Source of the DNA: Dermanyssus gallinae
Taxonomy: Eukaryota > Arthropoda > Arachnida > Mesostigmata > Dermanyssidae
Length of the DNA stretch: 64,000 nucleotides
Assembly (NCBI GenBank): GCA_003439945.1
Contig: QVRM01002806.1
Coordinates: 1,417,001-1,481,000 of the forward strand
Reading direction: 5' to 3'
Both the position numbers and the translations under genes were made by a program. The notes below the pieces were generated by a model that worked only from the letters and a program-made list of their open reading frames with translations, did not search any database and had not been told where the DNA came from. Shown piece after piece: positions 21,000 through 34,640 of the stretch. Numbering within the stretch: the stretch's first letter is position 1; each line of letters opens with the position of its first letter.

Positions 21000-21738
21000 T
21001 ATAACTAAAGATTAGCGAAGATGTCGAATTAGGTTCGATGCTGTTATCAAACGTCTCACTGCTTGCCTAGCGAGCTCGAGTGTTGAAGCAACTACTAAAG
21101 CCTTTCAGAAGGAACTCCAAAAAGTTCTGCATCGTAAGAAGGTCATCGAAAAAAGCTCTATAGCTTAACATAGAAATCAATCAACGATCCACAAATGCGT
21201 AAGAAAACGGCTCAAAGTTCAAGACAATGTTGACGCAATCAAAAAGCAGGGTAGGTTATTCGCTACTGACAACTCTGAGAAAACGGAATTACTTTGTCAC
21301 GTTTTTGGCTCAAGCTATCCGTCTCACGGGAACTGACCGAGCGCTACCGTCGGCCGCAAGCGGATGTACACACAACATAAAATCTCAAATGGGTTGACAA
21401 TGTTGACAGCTCCTCTGAAAAACCTGACTCGACATCTCAAGAAACTCTTAAATAAACACAGCGAAACACAAGATGATATCAGCGCGTTCGTATGCAAGCG
21501 ATGCGACCGTTCAGTATGTAGATCTTTATCGCTAATATTCGGACGTTCTCTTGAAGGAGGAACTGTACCTGATCTGTTCCGCTGTGCCATTGTGTGTCCA
21601 GTGCATAGAAACGGAAACAATACTGACGCACAAAACAAACAGTCTATATCGTTTACGTCCGTTGCTAGCAAACTTTTTGATAGTGTGAGTACTGAAGCCG
21701 TCTACAACAACGCGAATCTTCAGAGACTCATTTCATGA
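21000..21738 (+). pseudogene. LINE relic: linker and N-terminal RT motifs
   Basis: Plus-strand frames show a linker (KAFQKELQKVLHRKKVIEK, then IKKQGRLFATDNSEKTELL), as lies between endonuclease and RT in CR1/RTE-like LINEs. RT domain follows: LSLIFGRSLEGGTVPDLF, then a diverged CPVHRNGN (usually P-x-x-K-x-G), then FTSVASKLFDSV (usually SL-x-S-x-x-SK-x-x-E). It ends at a stop near 21738 before the catalytic motifs. A SINE follows within 40 bp. Confidence 0.6.
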
Positions 21739-21771
21739 GAACAGTTCGACTAGTATTGACTAGGCTACTCC

Positions 21772-21968
21772 ATGTCGAGCCCGGTGGCGTGGTGGGTTAA
21801 GTCAGCGCCTCGCAACCGGAGAAGACACATAGGTGCGCGGGTTCGAGCCCCACCGTTGCACATTTGTATTTATGGGGGTCCGTCTATAAAGCAATGTGAA
21901 AACAGTGCCGTGGACGTTAAATCTTGGCTGACGGTCAGCCCGACAACTTTAAATTTAGGCTACTCCAC
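21772..21968 (+). repeat. tRNA-derived SINE, family B
   Basis: tRNA-like head with A box GGCGTGGTGGGTTAAGTC and a strong B box GGGTTCGAGCCCCA. The body has GTATTTATGG, GTCCGTCTATAAAG and CGTGGACGTTAAAT, and ends near CAGCCCGACAACTTT. A second copy with the same order is at 29208-29387. Confidence 0.75.
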
Positions 21969-23949
21969 GGCCTCGTAGCTTCTTGAAACTCAAAATGATT
22001 TGATTTATATATTTTGATTTGAAGTCGACATTCTTGTCGACACTTGGGTGTATTGACTTGTACTAGCCTTATATATGGCGCACATATAAATTAAACTGTC
22101 GCCCCCGCATCCAGGAAACTTAATTGGAATATGCGAACGTTTGGCTGCCTGATACTAGGCTCTACGTCAGTCTCTACAAACGGTATGTGTTGAACCGGTG
22201 ATGGTGTACGCGTCCCCTGTTTGGAAAACAGACCCTCGAGAGACAAGAAACTTATCTCCACGTCGTGGCTTAGCAAAACTTATAGCACTAACTACAAGGC
22301 CTGGGAAGAAGACCTTTATGAATAACTTTTTCGCGTGGCGCAGTAGCCACGAAGCGCGCCATCGTGACAATCTATCTGGAAATAAATATTGCGGTGCCTT
22401 TGATAATAGTTACATGGGGATATTACTCTGCTAGATTGAGGGTTATCTCGACACAGTAAACAAACTATCTTGGTAAATTACCTCCAGTTTTTGGCTCCAG
22501 TTTATTTATATTCAACGCGTACGCGTTAACGGGCGTTTTATTCTTTTTAAAAAATAAAATTGACTTTTTTTTGCCTTAGCTTTTAGAGCGCATAACAAAA
22601 AATCTATCTGTTTGTAAACTACGAGTACTATGCATTTCAATGCTCGACATGTATGTTATTAATAAAAAATTAAAACAACAGGGGAGAGTTAAAATCATTA
22701 GGGTGCCCCGCGGCTAAAAAGAGCCTTATAAAAAACATTCGCAACATTGTTAGCAGTGAAGGAGCAAGTATTTTTAGCAAATGTAAATTTTGTAACCGTT
22801 TGGATACTCAGTGTGTCTTATCTCAAATTTAACACTTGCATAATAAACAAACATTTATAAAAAATATACATATATAATATATTTTATTGTATTAATTTTA
22901 TTATACGTCCCGCTTTACTAATTTATGTGCACTGTCGTATCGCCTATAGGGTGCTTAGTGAGGCACTCTTCTTGAAATTGCCTTTTAAATGTGCATCCCG
23001 CTCGGCCGATTTTTCAAAACTGCCGAATACACGATCTCTCAATAGGATTTAAATTTGCAACTTCTAATTCGGATTATTGAAGGAGTAGCCCAAGATAAGC
23101 AAACTTGCTTCGTCTAAAACTGCTTCACACTAATCGCGTTGCGAGCGGAAGCAAGGAATTAATTACGATGACATTTTGCATACCTTGTCAGTTGTTGAAT
23201 AACTTCGGTAAGTCGAGCCTGAGACTTACACAAAAAGATCAGTCTTGAAACGGGGTGGGTTAGTAGAGTGTGTAAGGGCACAACACAGTGTATAAGGGAT
23301 GTAGCTGGGAAATTCCCCAGACGCGTGCATTAGGCATTCTAATATATCGCAAATTTAGTTTCATCTCAAATAGCTCCAAGCGCCTGTGATGAAGTAAAAT
23401 TCACACTCCCTGAGAAGTATAAGCAGCGATAGCGTCAGTGGGGTGAACCGTAGTCCGTAGCGCTCCCGAAAAAGTTTCCCCAAACCTAGTTCAAGCGTGG
23501 AAAATCTGCGGTTTTACTACCACTCGTAATCCAGAGATTAAATAGGTGCAGTGTATTGTAAGCTAAAGGGACAATATTTAGTGAAAAACGATAGTGACAA
23601 ACAAAAAGTCGCCAATCGATTCAAATGCCAACAGACAAAAACAAACGCAAGCTTAACAACGAACCAAAACTTTGCAGCCTCGACGGTGTTGGCCATAGAG
23701 ACTTCAACCCGAGCTCTCAACTCAAACCGAAGAAGTTGGGTTTTTGGTGACGTCGACAGAAGAGCAACGAAAGTCGCTTATACCGCTTGCAGCGCGTCCT
23801 CGTGGAGAGCCCTCTCCATAAGGGCTCTACAGAGGTTTAACCACCAATGTACGGTGACTAACTTTTAAAATATAGATTTTTGGCAGAAAGTCTGCTTTCG
23901 AAGACCAACAATAAGTCAGGCTTACGTAGACCTGACGAGGGAGCTAGAA
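21969..23949. other. Unassigned AT-rich stretch
   Basis: Very AT-rich around 22500-22920. Nothing recognised. Confidence 0.5.
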
Positions 23950-26900
23950 GGCCTGCCTAAACAAACATGAACCAGGAAATAAAGGAAAAGCTTATCCCCT
24001 TTAAGGTGACGTCTCTATCCGGGCCACCGATGAGAACAATCTTTGAACCCGACTTTTCGGACCAACGATCAGCAAAGATAACAAGGATTCAGAAAGCAGC
24101 AGATACATTTTCTCTGAAAAAAAACTCAGATTTGTTTTACAGTATACCAAGCTGGGCAGTAAAAATAATTACGAATAGCGATAGATGACGCTAAAACAAT
24201 CATGTAGGTCTAAAGGGACTCGATGAGCTATATATACAACGCGGCACGAGCACTCGTAAAAGAAACGGTCCCGAAAACACCGAGGAGAGCGTTAAGAATA
24301 TCATAATAGCACTAGAAAACGTTTAGAATCGCTTGAAAACAAGGAAGAAATGGCTCTAGCTACAAGCCGGAGTAAATGTAATACATGCATAATAACACGA
24401 ATTGCTAACAAGGTTGCGGAAAAAATGCTAGCTCAACAGTCAATATGAACAAACCATCATATAACTGAGAGAATGGCTGGCAAAAGAACAACAAACGCGC
24501 AAGCATTTATAAGGGCAGATCAAAATGCTCGAGAAAGCGGCAAAGCCACACCCACTAAAATAAATTAAGCAAGTAGAAAAGAGCAGAAAACTCAGGAAAT
24601 TCTGGGGAACCTTCGAGAAGCCAAGGATATAGAAGCCGTCAAAGACAATATTGTGAAACACTAGCCACGCAAAACCTATAACGAAACGGAAACGATAATA
24701 AAACAGCTTTATAAGCGAAAGAAAGTCAAAGCGGTCCAAGACAAGAATTGCAGCGACATAGAACTTATGAAACATTAACGCAATGTTTCCCGGTAGCTAC
24801 AGGACAAGTAGACTTGGTGATCGGCAAGATAAGGGCTATAGAAATCCACCAGAAAATCATAATTCTGGAAGAACCCGCCTCAATTAAGGAACCACCCACA
24901 TAAACATCCCGGATTCTAATAGTGGGAAAGGTAGGAAAGGAAGGAAACCTGGACTCTACCATATATGTAATGCATACGGTTATAAAAGGATGAAAAATAA
25001 ACTTTTCGGAGCATTAGAAGTTCCGGACGCAGGGTAGCCCTGCCAGTCAAGCATTCTGCTGCGAAAAGCGAATACTGTTAAAGCCGTAACTACGGTAAAA
25101 AATATTATACACCTGCCTGCAGGAAGCATCAAAGTTATATACCGAGTTATATATATAACGAGCTCCCTATAAAGCAGGTTCTCGGTGCTGAGGAAACCCA
25201 GCGAAGTACGAAGATACACATCCTAGGAATAAACAAGGAGGTCAACAAGGAGACCACCAAACATGCTGTTCGAATAGCCTGGCGAAATCGGAGACTAGAT
25301 TGAGATAGACGAGCCCCGACAAAACAAAACGGACAGATGGAGAGCCACCGTCCAGTTAGAATGACGAAAACCTAGGCAAGTAAAGGCTCATAGTAAGATG
25401 GATATCCTACCCCCTAATCAAATGGATTGTACCCAAAGTTGTTTCAGATGCTAGATGATAGGCCATTGGGAGAGAGACCGCAAGAAAACAAAATTAGCAA
25501 ACATAAGGTGTAACAAATGCGAATTTATAAGTCATAAGGCCAACATGTGCGACAAAAATTCTACTTCAAAACAAAATATCGGGCACGCATCAAACCCTAT
25601 GAACTGCCCAGCCTACAGGCAATGCATCAGGGACTTGAAGAGTGAGGCAAGAGATCAGGACCCGAAACAGGGAATTCTGCCCTGTTTAAAAGCCAAGATA
25701 CAAAACCGCACAACAGGGGAAGTTTTACTCTCAAAGTAACCTCAGATATAAACTGTATAAATACGAAGAGAAAAAATCGCTCTCCCAGCAGGAGGGAGAC
25801 ATCCGGTGAACTAAATAAATCGCGTACCTGAGGGGTACATGCTAAAAGGCGCGGCGAATACACACCCGTGCTAGAAAGAAAAAAAGCGGCTACAAGCATG
25901 AGAGCGGCTACAAGTCGCGAGAAAAGCCCTTAAAGGCTATCAAATGCAGTAAAAAAAAGAAAGCGAATAGAGTTTTACGAGATCGTAAAAAACAGCATAA
26001 GGGGGAAGACCTAAAAGATAATTATGAACAAATTAAAGATGGCCAGCGCTCTCAAAAGACCTGGCACTGAGCGCAGTGAGGCAACCCTTTTTAAGGTACA
26101 CTGAACCCAATCGCCAAGATATAGACACGGAAGAGCAAGACATTCCCCTAGTCACACAAGGGGAATAGTTGCCGCTATAAAACGGTCACCTAACGGGAAA
26201 GAGCCCGATACAGATGGAATCCCTGCAGAAACGGTGAACATTTTTTAATAGTTACCCAGAATCTTTAAAAGGTTGGCGGACCAAATCTTATAAGGGGTCA
26301 TTTACCCAGCGTGGTGGAAGAAAGCTACCCTAGCCTATATAAGAAAACCAGGCAAGCCGCCCAATATGTCTAGATAACTTGGGCAAAGCGGCGGACCTGG
26401 TGGAAAGAAAGGCACTCTCGAACAAGCAATTCCTCAATGGGCTATCGACGGAAATAGCCATCGACCTAGTTTTACATGAGGTCAAAAATCAAAGAAAAAA
26501 TGGCCCAGGGAGCTCTGCGTGGTCGTCCAGAATGCCTTCAACTCACTGATTTGGCAGGTCATTGGAAACGCAATAGCCTAAAAGTAGTATCTTGTATCTT
26601 CAAGAGACTACAGCCTCCTATCAGCAGGTTTGCCCGATATCTGAATGTGACAATAGACACAGCTCTCTCTCTCATAACATGCACATCGACAAGGTGACCG
26701 TGAAGGCCGAAACTGGCAAATAGCTTGACTAAGACCCTACGGAGGACACGCGGAGCAACTGAGGGCAAGAGATGATTTCTCGCCTCGGTAGTAACGTCTG
26801 CCGTTCTACACGCCACTTCAACGTAGGGTTCAACGCTACGAAGCTAGCGAGAAACAGGAAAAGCTCCTGGAAACACAAAGAAAACGCTACGCGAATCGCC

Positions 26901-27345
26901 AGCGCACAGAACAGTTGAGACAATGGCATTATCGCAATAGCAAGGCTAGCACCAAGGCGCAGAATGATCGGAGAACGAACCTGGAGGAAACAGAACTAAG
27001 ACAAGAAAACTAAGATAAGAAAAACTGAGACCCGGAGACAGACGCTTAGGGAACCGCACAAAGAATGCACATCATTAGAATTACCAGAAGCGTGGATTCG
27101 TTAGGTCATCCCCGACTCTGAAACATTTTTTAACGACGAGCATGGAAAAGTCCCCTACTACGACGACGTGACCCACACAATCATTCTACGCCCAGCATTC
27201 GGAGACGTACGAAAGGATTCACCGGCAATAGCGTCTCGAGACATGATAGTGACAGGCTTAGTCACCGCTGTACTAGAGGATAAGTGCAAAAGAAGAACCT
27301 CCATTTTCAGCAGAGTAAAACGAAGGTAGTTCCGATAGAATTTGC
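23950..27345 (+). mobile_element. Decayed R1/Jockey-like two-ORF LINE
   Basis: Parts appear in the order expected of an APE LINE. At 25435-25620 a gag-like knuckle region reads CFRC then MIGHWERDRKK, then CNKCEFISHKANMC, then a third cysteine cluster ending near MNCPAYRQC; one knuckle cysteine has become arginine. At 26165-26230 the first RT motif reads IVAAIKRSPNGKEPDTDGIP. At 26360-26400 RPICLDNLGKAAD-like sequence appears, and near 26520-26650 a diverged NAFNSLIWQVIGNAI. Stops and frameshifts are many, so the element is dead. An APE domain should lie at 25750-26150 but was not recognised. Ends are uncertain. Confidence 0.55.
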
Positions 27346-27669
27346 TGTCAATAATAATAATAAAGCACTCCCTGGGAAACTCTCCTGAGAAAGTTTGCCC
27401 CCAATATACCTTTTGCGGATCTTGCAGCTGCTGAACTGGATACAGTGCAACAATGGTTTACATCAAGCAGATCCCCGGAAACAACACACCTTGCCGATAA
27501 CGTCAAAACCATGCGTGGCGTAAACTGAGGGATAAAAACCGGTGCCCACCTTCCAGGGTACCACTCGATTGTACAGAATGTCCCAACAAAAATGAAAAAG
27601 TTAACTAGCATACAGTTTTTTTTTATGTATAGCCGAACGTTTGATTTATTTATAGAGCAAATATGTAGG
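27346..27669. other. Unassigned stretch next to a short (AAT) tract
   Basis: A short AATAATAATAATAA tract at 27348-27362; the rest is unrecognised and may be the 3' part of the preceding LINE. Confidence 0.4.
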
Positions 27670-28020
27670 AATTATGCACAGAATAACACATCTGAAAAAT
27701 GCTCTCCTCGGCTTGACTGACACGTTGGCGTGCTTCCAAGGAAACTTCCAATCAAGGTTTGGCATAATTTGGGTTGGATCTCATTGAAACAGCGTCTAAT
27801 TTTCTTCTTTAAGATTCGTTGACATAAGCTCTTGAACACGCACACATATAAATACATAACACCAAAACACGAATATCTGTTCCCAATATCGCCTAGTATT
27901 AACTGATTGTGCATTCCCGGCAGCGTCTTCAAAGAAAAATAGTCTAGTGATGTCTCTAACCAAAAATTTCCGCCAAGCAGTGACACAGTTTGGGGTGCGT
28001 TGTCACTTCAAATCAATATG
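27670..28020 (-). mobile_element. Tc1/mariner-superfamily transposase relic, C-terminal pieces
   Basis: A minus-strand frame ends EIQPKLCQTLIGSF, then SSRGEHFSDVLF. This matches the C-terminal pattern of a widespread invertebrate transposase group (I-P-x-x-x-C-Q-x-x-x-x-x-F ... R-x-G-x-H-x-x-D-V-I-F). In another frame, 27890-27960 reads FFEDAAGNAQSVNTRRYWEQI, matching the FFED-x-x-GNA-x-x-VN-x-x-RY segment of the same family. The stretch between them (catalytic part) is deleted or scrambled. Dead copy; no terminal repeats recognised. Confidence 0.55.
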
Positions 28021-28890
28021 CTTGCTCATGAAGTTAACAACTCATCGCAAACGGTGATTTGGTTGGAAAACTCACTTCTCACTTGTTGTACAAATATCCA
28101 CGTTCGCTAGGGGACAATTGTTAACCCCGTTACGAGTTAAATAAAGTTCAGGCATTCTAATATCCAATTGATAAAATGTATTCACTGTGCATGCTTTTTA
28201 GGCTAAAGCTTCTGAGTTACCTGGATTTTGTAGACATGAACACGCAAACCTTTTGTCCTAGACTTCTCGAATTGTTTGATTATTCCCTTTAAAAATGATG
28301 CATATAGATTATTTTGTCTACAAAAAAAAAAGAATTATTTAAAGGTTTTACTGCCAAAGCACAGCAGCAGAAATGGCGCCAAATGTTGAATTTTCGCATA
28401 TGTTGGGCTCTGCACATGTGGTAAGCTTTACTCGTCATCAATTATCAAAAAAATGCGGCGTCTCTAACACTAAAGGCCATTACCGTGGCTAGTTTAAAAC
28501 GGGGCAACCGAAGACAATAACGTCCAGACAGACAAAATATATTCTCGAAATCCGATGAGGGGTGCTGCTGAAAGGGCTATCGGGGTATCAGTATACCTAA
28601 CGGTACGCAATGAAATACGATAAAACACATTTGAACAAAGACAAGCACGAGCAAGGTGCAGAGATATGTCGGGATAAATTATTCGGACAGATAGACATAC
28701 GCAGCTAGTCTTGTTTCTACTGCTTTCCACGAGAGCGGCTTGTGTCGCCTTATATTGTTATTTTAATGCTTCTAGCTATTAAGTTTTTGACCTGCTCTGC
28801 AAATTAATTTAACTCTGAGCACGCCGCTTGGCTCCTGCAGCTAAGATTGTTCTTAAGATAGAAGTTGATTTGTATAAAGGTGTATAAGAT
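28021..28890. other. Unassigned stretch
   Basis: No gene or repeat recognised. Confidence 0.5.
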
Positions 28891-28893
28891 AAA

Positions 28894-28950
<57 letters not shown>
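28891..28950. repeat. (AAT)n microsatellite
   Basis: About 60 bp of perfect AAT trinucleotide repeat. Unlike the arrays at 43-47 kb it shows no retrotransposon on either side. Confidence 0.95.
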
Positions 28951-29207
28951 GTAAGTATTGACGACAACAAATGAATAAAAGATAAGATGTTTTTAGAACA
29001 TGCTCACACTTAATGAATATCGACAAGCAAATCAATAAGAACAATCGCAGCCACCGTGAACTAGCTACTGTATAAGTACACAGCAATAAACCTTTAATGA
29101 CCGTAAGTCATATAGGATCACTAGACATTACATCAGTCTTGGTACGCTGCTGACACGACTCACTCTTTAGTCCGCCTCAATGGTCACGGTGCGGTTCAGG
29201 CGGTATA
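28951..29207. other. Unassigned stretch
   Basis: Nothing recognised. Confidence 0.4.
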
Positions 29208-29387
29208 TGTCGAGCCCGGTGTCCTGGCGCATTCGCGTGCGGATCCTCGCAACCGGAGGAGACACAGAGATGCACGGTTTGATCCCCACAGCTGCACAAT
29301 TGTATTTATGGAATCCGTCTTATAAAGTAATGCGAAAGCAAACCCGTGGACGTTAAATGTTGGCTTAGAGTCAGCCTAAAAAAAGTT
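29208..29387 (+). repeat. tRNA-derived SINE, family B
   Basis: Diverged copy of the SINE at 21772. It shares GTCGAGCCCGGTG, CTCGCAACCGGAGGAGACAC, a decayed B box GGTTTGATCCCCACAG, TTGTATTTATGG, CGTGGACGTTAAAT and GAGTCAGCC. Confidence 0.7.
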
Positions 29388-29544
29388 TCAGATGGCGAAG
29401 GAGCAAGCAAGCAGAACATAAGAATTTACAGTACACCCGCTGGAATTCCGCCCGTTTGCGCTTGATACGCTCCGCCGTCCGGGCCCGTCGAAGTTGAAAA
29501 CAATCATGACTATACGCAAACTGCTTGCCCGTGCATCCGGCTAT

Positions 29545-29625
29545 AATAGCTAGGGAACTTTTTCAGGCGTAGGCTTTCATTTTTTCACAAAGACTGTTGG
29601 CGAAACCCTAAATATCTCAACATGC
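29545..29625 (+). repeat. SINE family A tail fragment
   Basis: CACAAAGACTGTTGGCGAAA followed by CCCTAAATATCTCAAC matches the 3' part of family A (CACAAGGACTGTTAGGGAAA at 53440). The head is not recognisable. Confidence 0.4.
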
Positions 29626-32600
29626 TCGGCCCATGCAGTGAGTTCAGAGAAGGTTCTTCCGAACGCCTGCGGTAGAAAGTTCCCTTTACGTTGCAGTCTG
29701 TTTTGACATCCGTTGCCTGTTTGTTTTAACAGAGAAACAATTCTTTAATACGTCTACTTAAAAACTGTGGATTGCCAACATCTTCCTTCAAGTTAAAAAG
29801 TGTCATTCATGAGGGCCTGTGGCTTGCACATTTACTAAGTATACAAATCCCGATGGTCTTGTGCCAATTGGCCGACTACAGGTTTGTCTATACATCTGTT
29901 GCCTTGCTATTCTACGCGTGAAAAATCTTGAGGTCTTTTTTAGACGCACTCACAACTTGCGTTGACTGCTCTGCTAAAATCTGCAACCTAACCCTAACCA
30001 GGGATAACGCATGTGCCTTAAAAACTGTTACAATTGGCCAATGATCTATTCATGCAGTATTTGTAGAGTTGGATTGTAACCACGTCTGCTAGATATTTGT
30101 GAGGACTAGATAGAAGTCCCTAACACACAATATACAATGATAAACTAAACAGCACGTGTAAGAATACTGGAGGGAGTTGCAAACGACCAATGGGGCTTAC
30201 GTTGGGGACGCCAGAGGCCTTTATCATTCCAATGATGTTGAGCCGAAACCACTAATTAGGCCATTCCACGATTTCTAGACGGACGCATGTGCGAAATGTT
30301 CCACAATGCAGTTGTTAGAGACAAACGACAACGAACACAAAGTATGCATATTATAAACTGGATGAAAAGAAAAACTATATCTGTGTGCCTTTAGGATATC
30401 CGTACTTGTAAAAAGGCCTAGAATATCCTTAATGGCTGGCTCGTTGGCTAGGTGCTCAGAGACAAAGCACTGGACAACTAAGTACCATTTAGGAACTACA
30501 CTAATAGAGTCAACGTATGTTGTCTCACTATGTTGGCACCTGACTGATGATGTACATTATATGTACAGGTATTCGAATACAATCTAGCGATAGCTGTGCT
30601 TTTGTTTAGTAACCAAGAAGTAAGCGAGGCCTGTTGTTGAGGGGTCTGGGGGCAGGTAGACTCGAGTCCTCCTGGGACGTGTCCGCTTCCAATCGTAGTC
30701 GCTGGCGCTGGATGCTATCGCTAGCCGTAACACTAGCAGTTATTTGGCGTTAGTGTGAGAAGGCGCGTATGGTCGCCCGCGCCTAATAAACCCAAGCTCA
30801 GATATCATGCGAGCAGGACCCAGCAGGACCCTCATTCACACACACAGACACAAGAAGACAGGGCGAGCGGGAAACTACACACGCAAAGTATGCATGTCTG
30901 GAACAGCACAAAGCAGCTGCGACAAATGCTGCGATGCGTAAATAGACCTGACTGATGTAAGTGTATGAGTGCTTACATATGAGTATGTGCAACCCAAGAT
31001 ACGCTTGTACTGCCTGTATGTATATACGGAAAATTGTGTGCGTAAATGTAGCGTCCATGTTGAAGCCAGAGCAAGCTTGAGCCACATATGTATCTAGCTG
31101 CTGCTGCTGCCTACCTCACGTTCTAAGGATATGACATGATGAGTACAGACTATTTCATGGCAGTCTACGTCTACACGCGGTAGGCTCGCTAGTTCCTTTG
31201 CGGCAAGGGCTACAATGACCAGTTAGAGCCATGCATTACTTAGTGCTAGCTATGGCAATGCATGATACTGCTATGTGCTAACTATGGCAATGCTGTATAA
31301 TGTAATAATACGATGTTGTTCTTAGCGAACGCTTGCAGAGTGCAGTGTGCCGTGCAATTTCTCGAGTATCTGAAGTCAGGCGAGTTGGTTCATCAACTTT
31401 GTTTGGGTCTCCAAATTGACAGGGCATTGTTTGGCTAAAATAGTGCTTCTAATTTGGGTTACGGGTACCACTTTTTACCTTTCAGAACAGTGCGTTTGAA
31501 TATTAACCTTGTACAAAACGCGTTATATATAAACGTATTAACAAAATGTTAGATAAACCTATTACCAAACGCGTTAAATGCCGACCTTCCTACTCATAAA
31601 GACAAAAAAAGAAGCCGCATCTATGCTATCATCGAACAACGACAAGTGAGAAATTGAAAGTGTCGCAGAAGTGACTCGGTGGTTGACCACACTACCAGCT
31701 CAGCGTCACTGTACATAAAAAAAATTCCTAAGCAACTAATCACATTTACTCTTTGGGGCCGCAGAATTAATTGAGCGAAGAAGGCGGGGTCCTCGGCATT
31801 GGGGGCGTTAAGGAGGTGCTGGTTAGGAGAGTTACTCTAGGAGCGTCGTCAAAGTATGCCGAGCAACGTGCAATGTACGTTGACACCCCTAACGACTAAG
31901 TCATGCTGCCATAGCCTCCGGCTAGAGTTTGATAGGCATGCGTCTTCCGCACGCAGTCGCGTAATGAAGAGTGGTTAAAATAGGTTCAACCCGTTAAACT
32001 TTGCTGCGCGGTCAAAGGTAGCATCCAAATTGGATTCGCTCGGAGTTTGATCAGCTCGGCGTGGCGGCATAATTTCGTTACTGGTCAGGGCTGACTACTA
32101 AGTCTAAGCGGTCGCTCGAGGCAACCGAACAAGAAAAGAAACAGGAACCTAGGTAGTGGCGCCGTGCACGGTACTCGGAGAGGAGACCATCTGGGGGGGG
32201 GGGCACGGTTGTTTACGCAAGGCGGACGGCAAAAGCATAAACAGCTCTTCAAATGTCAAATTGGAAATGCATAAAGACTTTTCTTGAAATATTGATGGTA
32301 AAAGTTTGTGACCATGATAAACAGAAAGCAACTGATATGGGTAAATATTTCGATTGGCGTCAGCTTGTGTTCAGTACGATGCCTCGACTTGCGGGTAGAT
32401 AGCCTTTGCACTTTTCATCTGTTTCTACGTGAATGCAATATTACTCGATGTGTATACTTATAGCATGTGAATGCCAATGTCTATAAGTAAAATATTGAAC
32501 AGTATAAAAAGAGTGCTAATAAACAAATTGCAACTAAAGAAAACCCGTTAGAACACCACCAACTGGAAGTCCCATATCTGAGGGTGTCAGCTGTAGTTTC

Positions 32601-33499
32601 AAAAAATATGCAAATCACGTAGAACTGCACGGCGTAACTGGGCTGTCATCTTCAAGGAAGCTAGTTGCCAAGCTCATAAGACTTAACAGTGCAGCTTACT
32701 GCAAACAACAATAGCATTGACGACTACAAAAACGGTCAACCTATCAACAGCAAATGCGGCAGATCTTGCCACGTTAGAGCAAGGAAACGTGCAGCATGCT
32801 ACCCCACGTCGCAACAGGTTCTCAAACGGGATTCATCCGCACATCAGACTGTCAACGAAAGACCCCAACATGGCACCTGCATTGAAAAAATACGCCACAC
32901 TGGCACAAACGAGATAATATACCTAAGAGTAATGCATGATAACGACGGTTCGTAGCAACCTGCACAAAGATAGTTTTTGTGGGCCACCTAGATCTCTTCC
33001 GTAAAAAGCCTGATATCCTCGACAACGTAAATCGCACAGCAGATGATAAACGGCTCAGATATCGGAGTGAGCACATAAACAGGAACAAAATAAAAAAATT
33101 ATTGACATCTATATATCTGTAGACTACGAAAATATTATTGCGTTACTCGATCCTACGTACCCGCTTTAAACGTTAAAGGTCAACTCTACAACAAGGCAAC
33201 CTCTGTACTGAGTACACGCCACTCAACAGTCAGCAGCGGATAACAGAGGAAAAAAAGGAAGGGATGACTTCTCCTAACCCGACCCTCGCCTCAGCGCGGG
33301 CCGATCAAGATCGGCTCACTTAACGAGCTACTCAACTATCAAATCAAACAAAAAATACTTTAGCGCGCTTTCAGACCTAGGTGAGGCGTAGCTATGTTAA
33401 TGCAAGCAACAGAACACAGAATGCATTTAGAGAAAACAACGTGTGTATCCTAGTGCAATCGACAATATGCTTTCGCACAATGGATAATATTTACTGGTG
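29626..33499. other. Unassigned stretch, about 3.9 kb
   Basis: No gene, RNA or repeat family recognised. A local imperfect duplication CTATGGCAATGC occurs twice near 31250-31300. A run of nine or ten G lies near 32193-32203. Confidence 0.5.
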
Positions 33500-33960
33500 C
33501 TATACACAAGGCCAACCGAAATAGCATGCACGTACAAAACGTTTAATCAGAAAAGCCAGTGTACTGAAACCACCTTAAATGAAGAGTCCAGATTACTCCA
33601 GAGTAATTATGAATGTTCTTTTATGGCCCAGTCCTATCTTGAAAAAACAGATACAATAAATGAGATACTTCATAAATTGCGCGGATGATCTTGCAACTCA
33701 AAGGCGCAGCTAAAATGATATCTGATGGAATTGCACAAGCGATGCAAAAGCCACCCCAATATTAACGTGACAAAAACAAACATTCTAGATTAAGCCGGTT
33801 AGTACAATACACAGATGAGGATAAATCTATTCGAATTGATAACAAAACCCTGCAACTTATCAAATATTTATAAGTAACACCGAGAGGAACAGAGAGCAAA
33901 GAATCAAGCCGATACCTACTGTTAGATATTTCCTTCGCACTCTCGAATTTCATTTAGCAC
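33500..33960 (+). pseudogene. Possible LINE RT palm/thumb fragment
   Basis: Near 33683 the plus strand reads CADDLATQRRS, like a palm motif (F/YADD) with its aromatic residue changed. After frame changes, INVTKTNIL and then SIRIDNKTLQLIKYL follow, resembling the K-T-x-x-L and I-x-x-K-x-L-x-x-V-x-x-x-KYLG patterns. Heavily decayed; support is weak. Confidence 0.35.
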
Positions 33961-34453
33961 TGCAGACTTTAAATTTTTTGATGAAATAGAGATTTTTACA
34001 CGGTTCGTCTTGGGTGGCTCTAAGCGTGTCGCTCAAGTCAAGCACTAATTCAACCGTAGACGGACCGCTGGTTTGCCGGCCGCTTCGGTGTCGATTTTGT
34101 CGTGAAGGTTCATTGTTGAGATTGTGGGGAGCGCCGCTGACGCAATGTCTTTGACCATGCGTGCCGCGACCACCATTATCTCGCCGAGCCGCGTCAGTAT
34201 TTCAAACAGAGCGATGGGAAATCTCTTCCCCTGTTGGGGCCTGGACCCGCCGAAGGCAAGTACATTTCGAACTTCGTGTCCTACAGGTCAGGCCCGTAAA
34301 ACGCGCGCCAGTCGGGTGACTACGAATAGACGTTAGAATTAAAACAACATTTGTTCAAGAAAGCTGCTGTTTAGTTTTAGGTTATCCTCCGTCCCCGGCG
34401 GGCTTAAAATTCGCCGTGAGGTATATCTTTAATGCACCAAAAGTCGGGAAATA
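33961..34453. other. Unassigned stretch with a GC-rich patch
   Basis: 34050-34330 is more GC-rich than its surroundings and has a 70-codon plus-strand frame with no recognised motif. Confidence 0.4.
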
Positions 34454-34640
34454 TGACAAATCTAGGGTTTCCCAAGAGTCCTTGTGGCAGCATGGGCGTT
34501 GACTTTCAGCGGTACGCTTTTATGATCTATTGTCAATGAGCATTGTTCAAAGAAAATTCGATCAACCACAATGATCAAACTGGCTACGCCGCATAGAGAA
34601 CGACGATAGCCAGCGCATTAGCCCTCGCCCCCCTTTAGAC
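34454..34640 (-). repeat. tRNA-derived SINE, family A
   Basis: The minus strand reads AATGCGCTGGCTATCGTCG, a B-box-like AGTTTGATC, ATGCTCATTGACAATAGATC, ATGCTGCCACAAGGACTCTT and GGGAAACCCTAGA. It parallels the copy at 53283. Confidence 0.75.

Noticed and set aside
29980..30003. Telomere-like AACCTAACCCTAACC
   Set aside because: Barely two units; too short to mean telomeric DNA.
34124..34336. GC-rich 70-codon frame as a gene
   Set aside because: No recognised motif on either strand.
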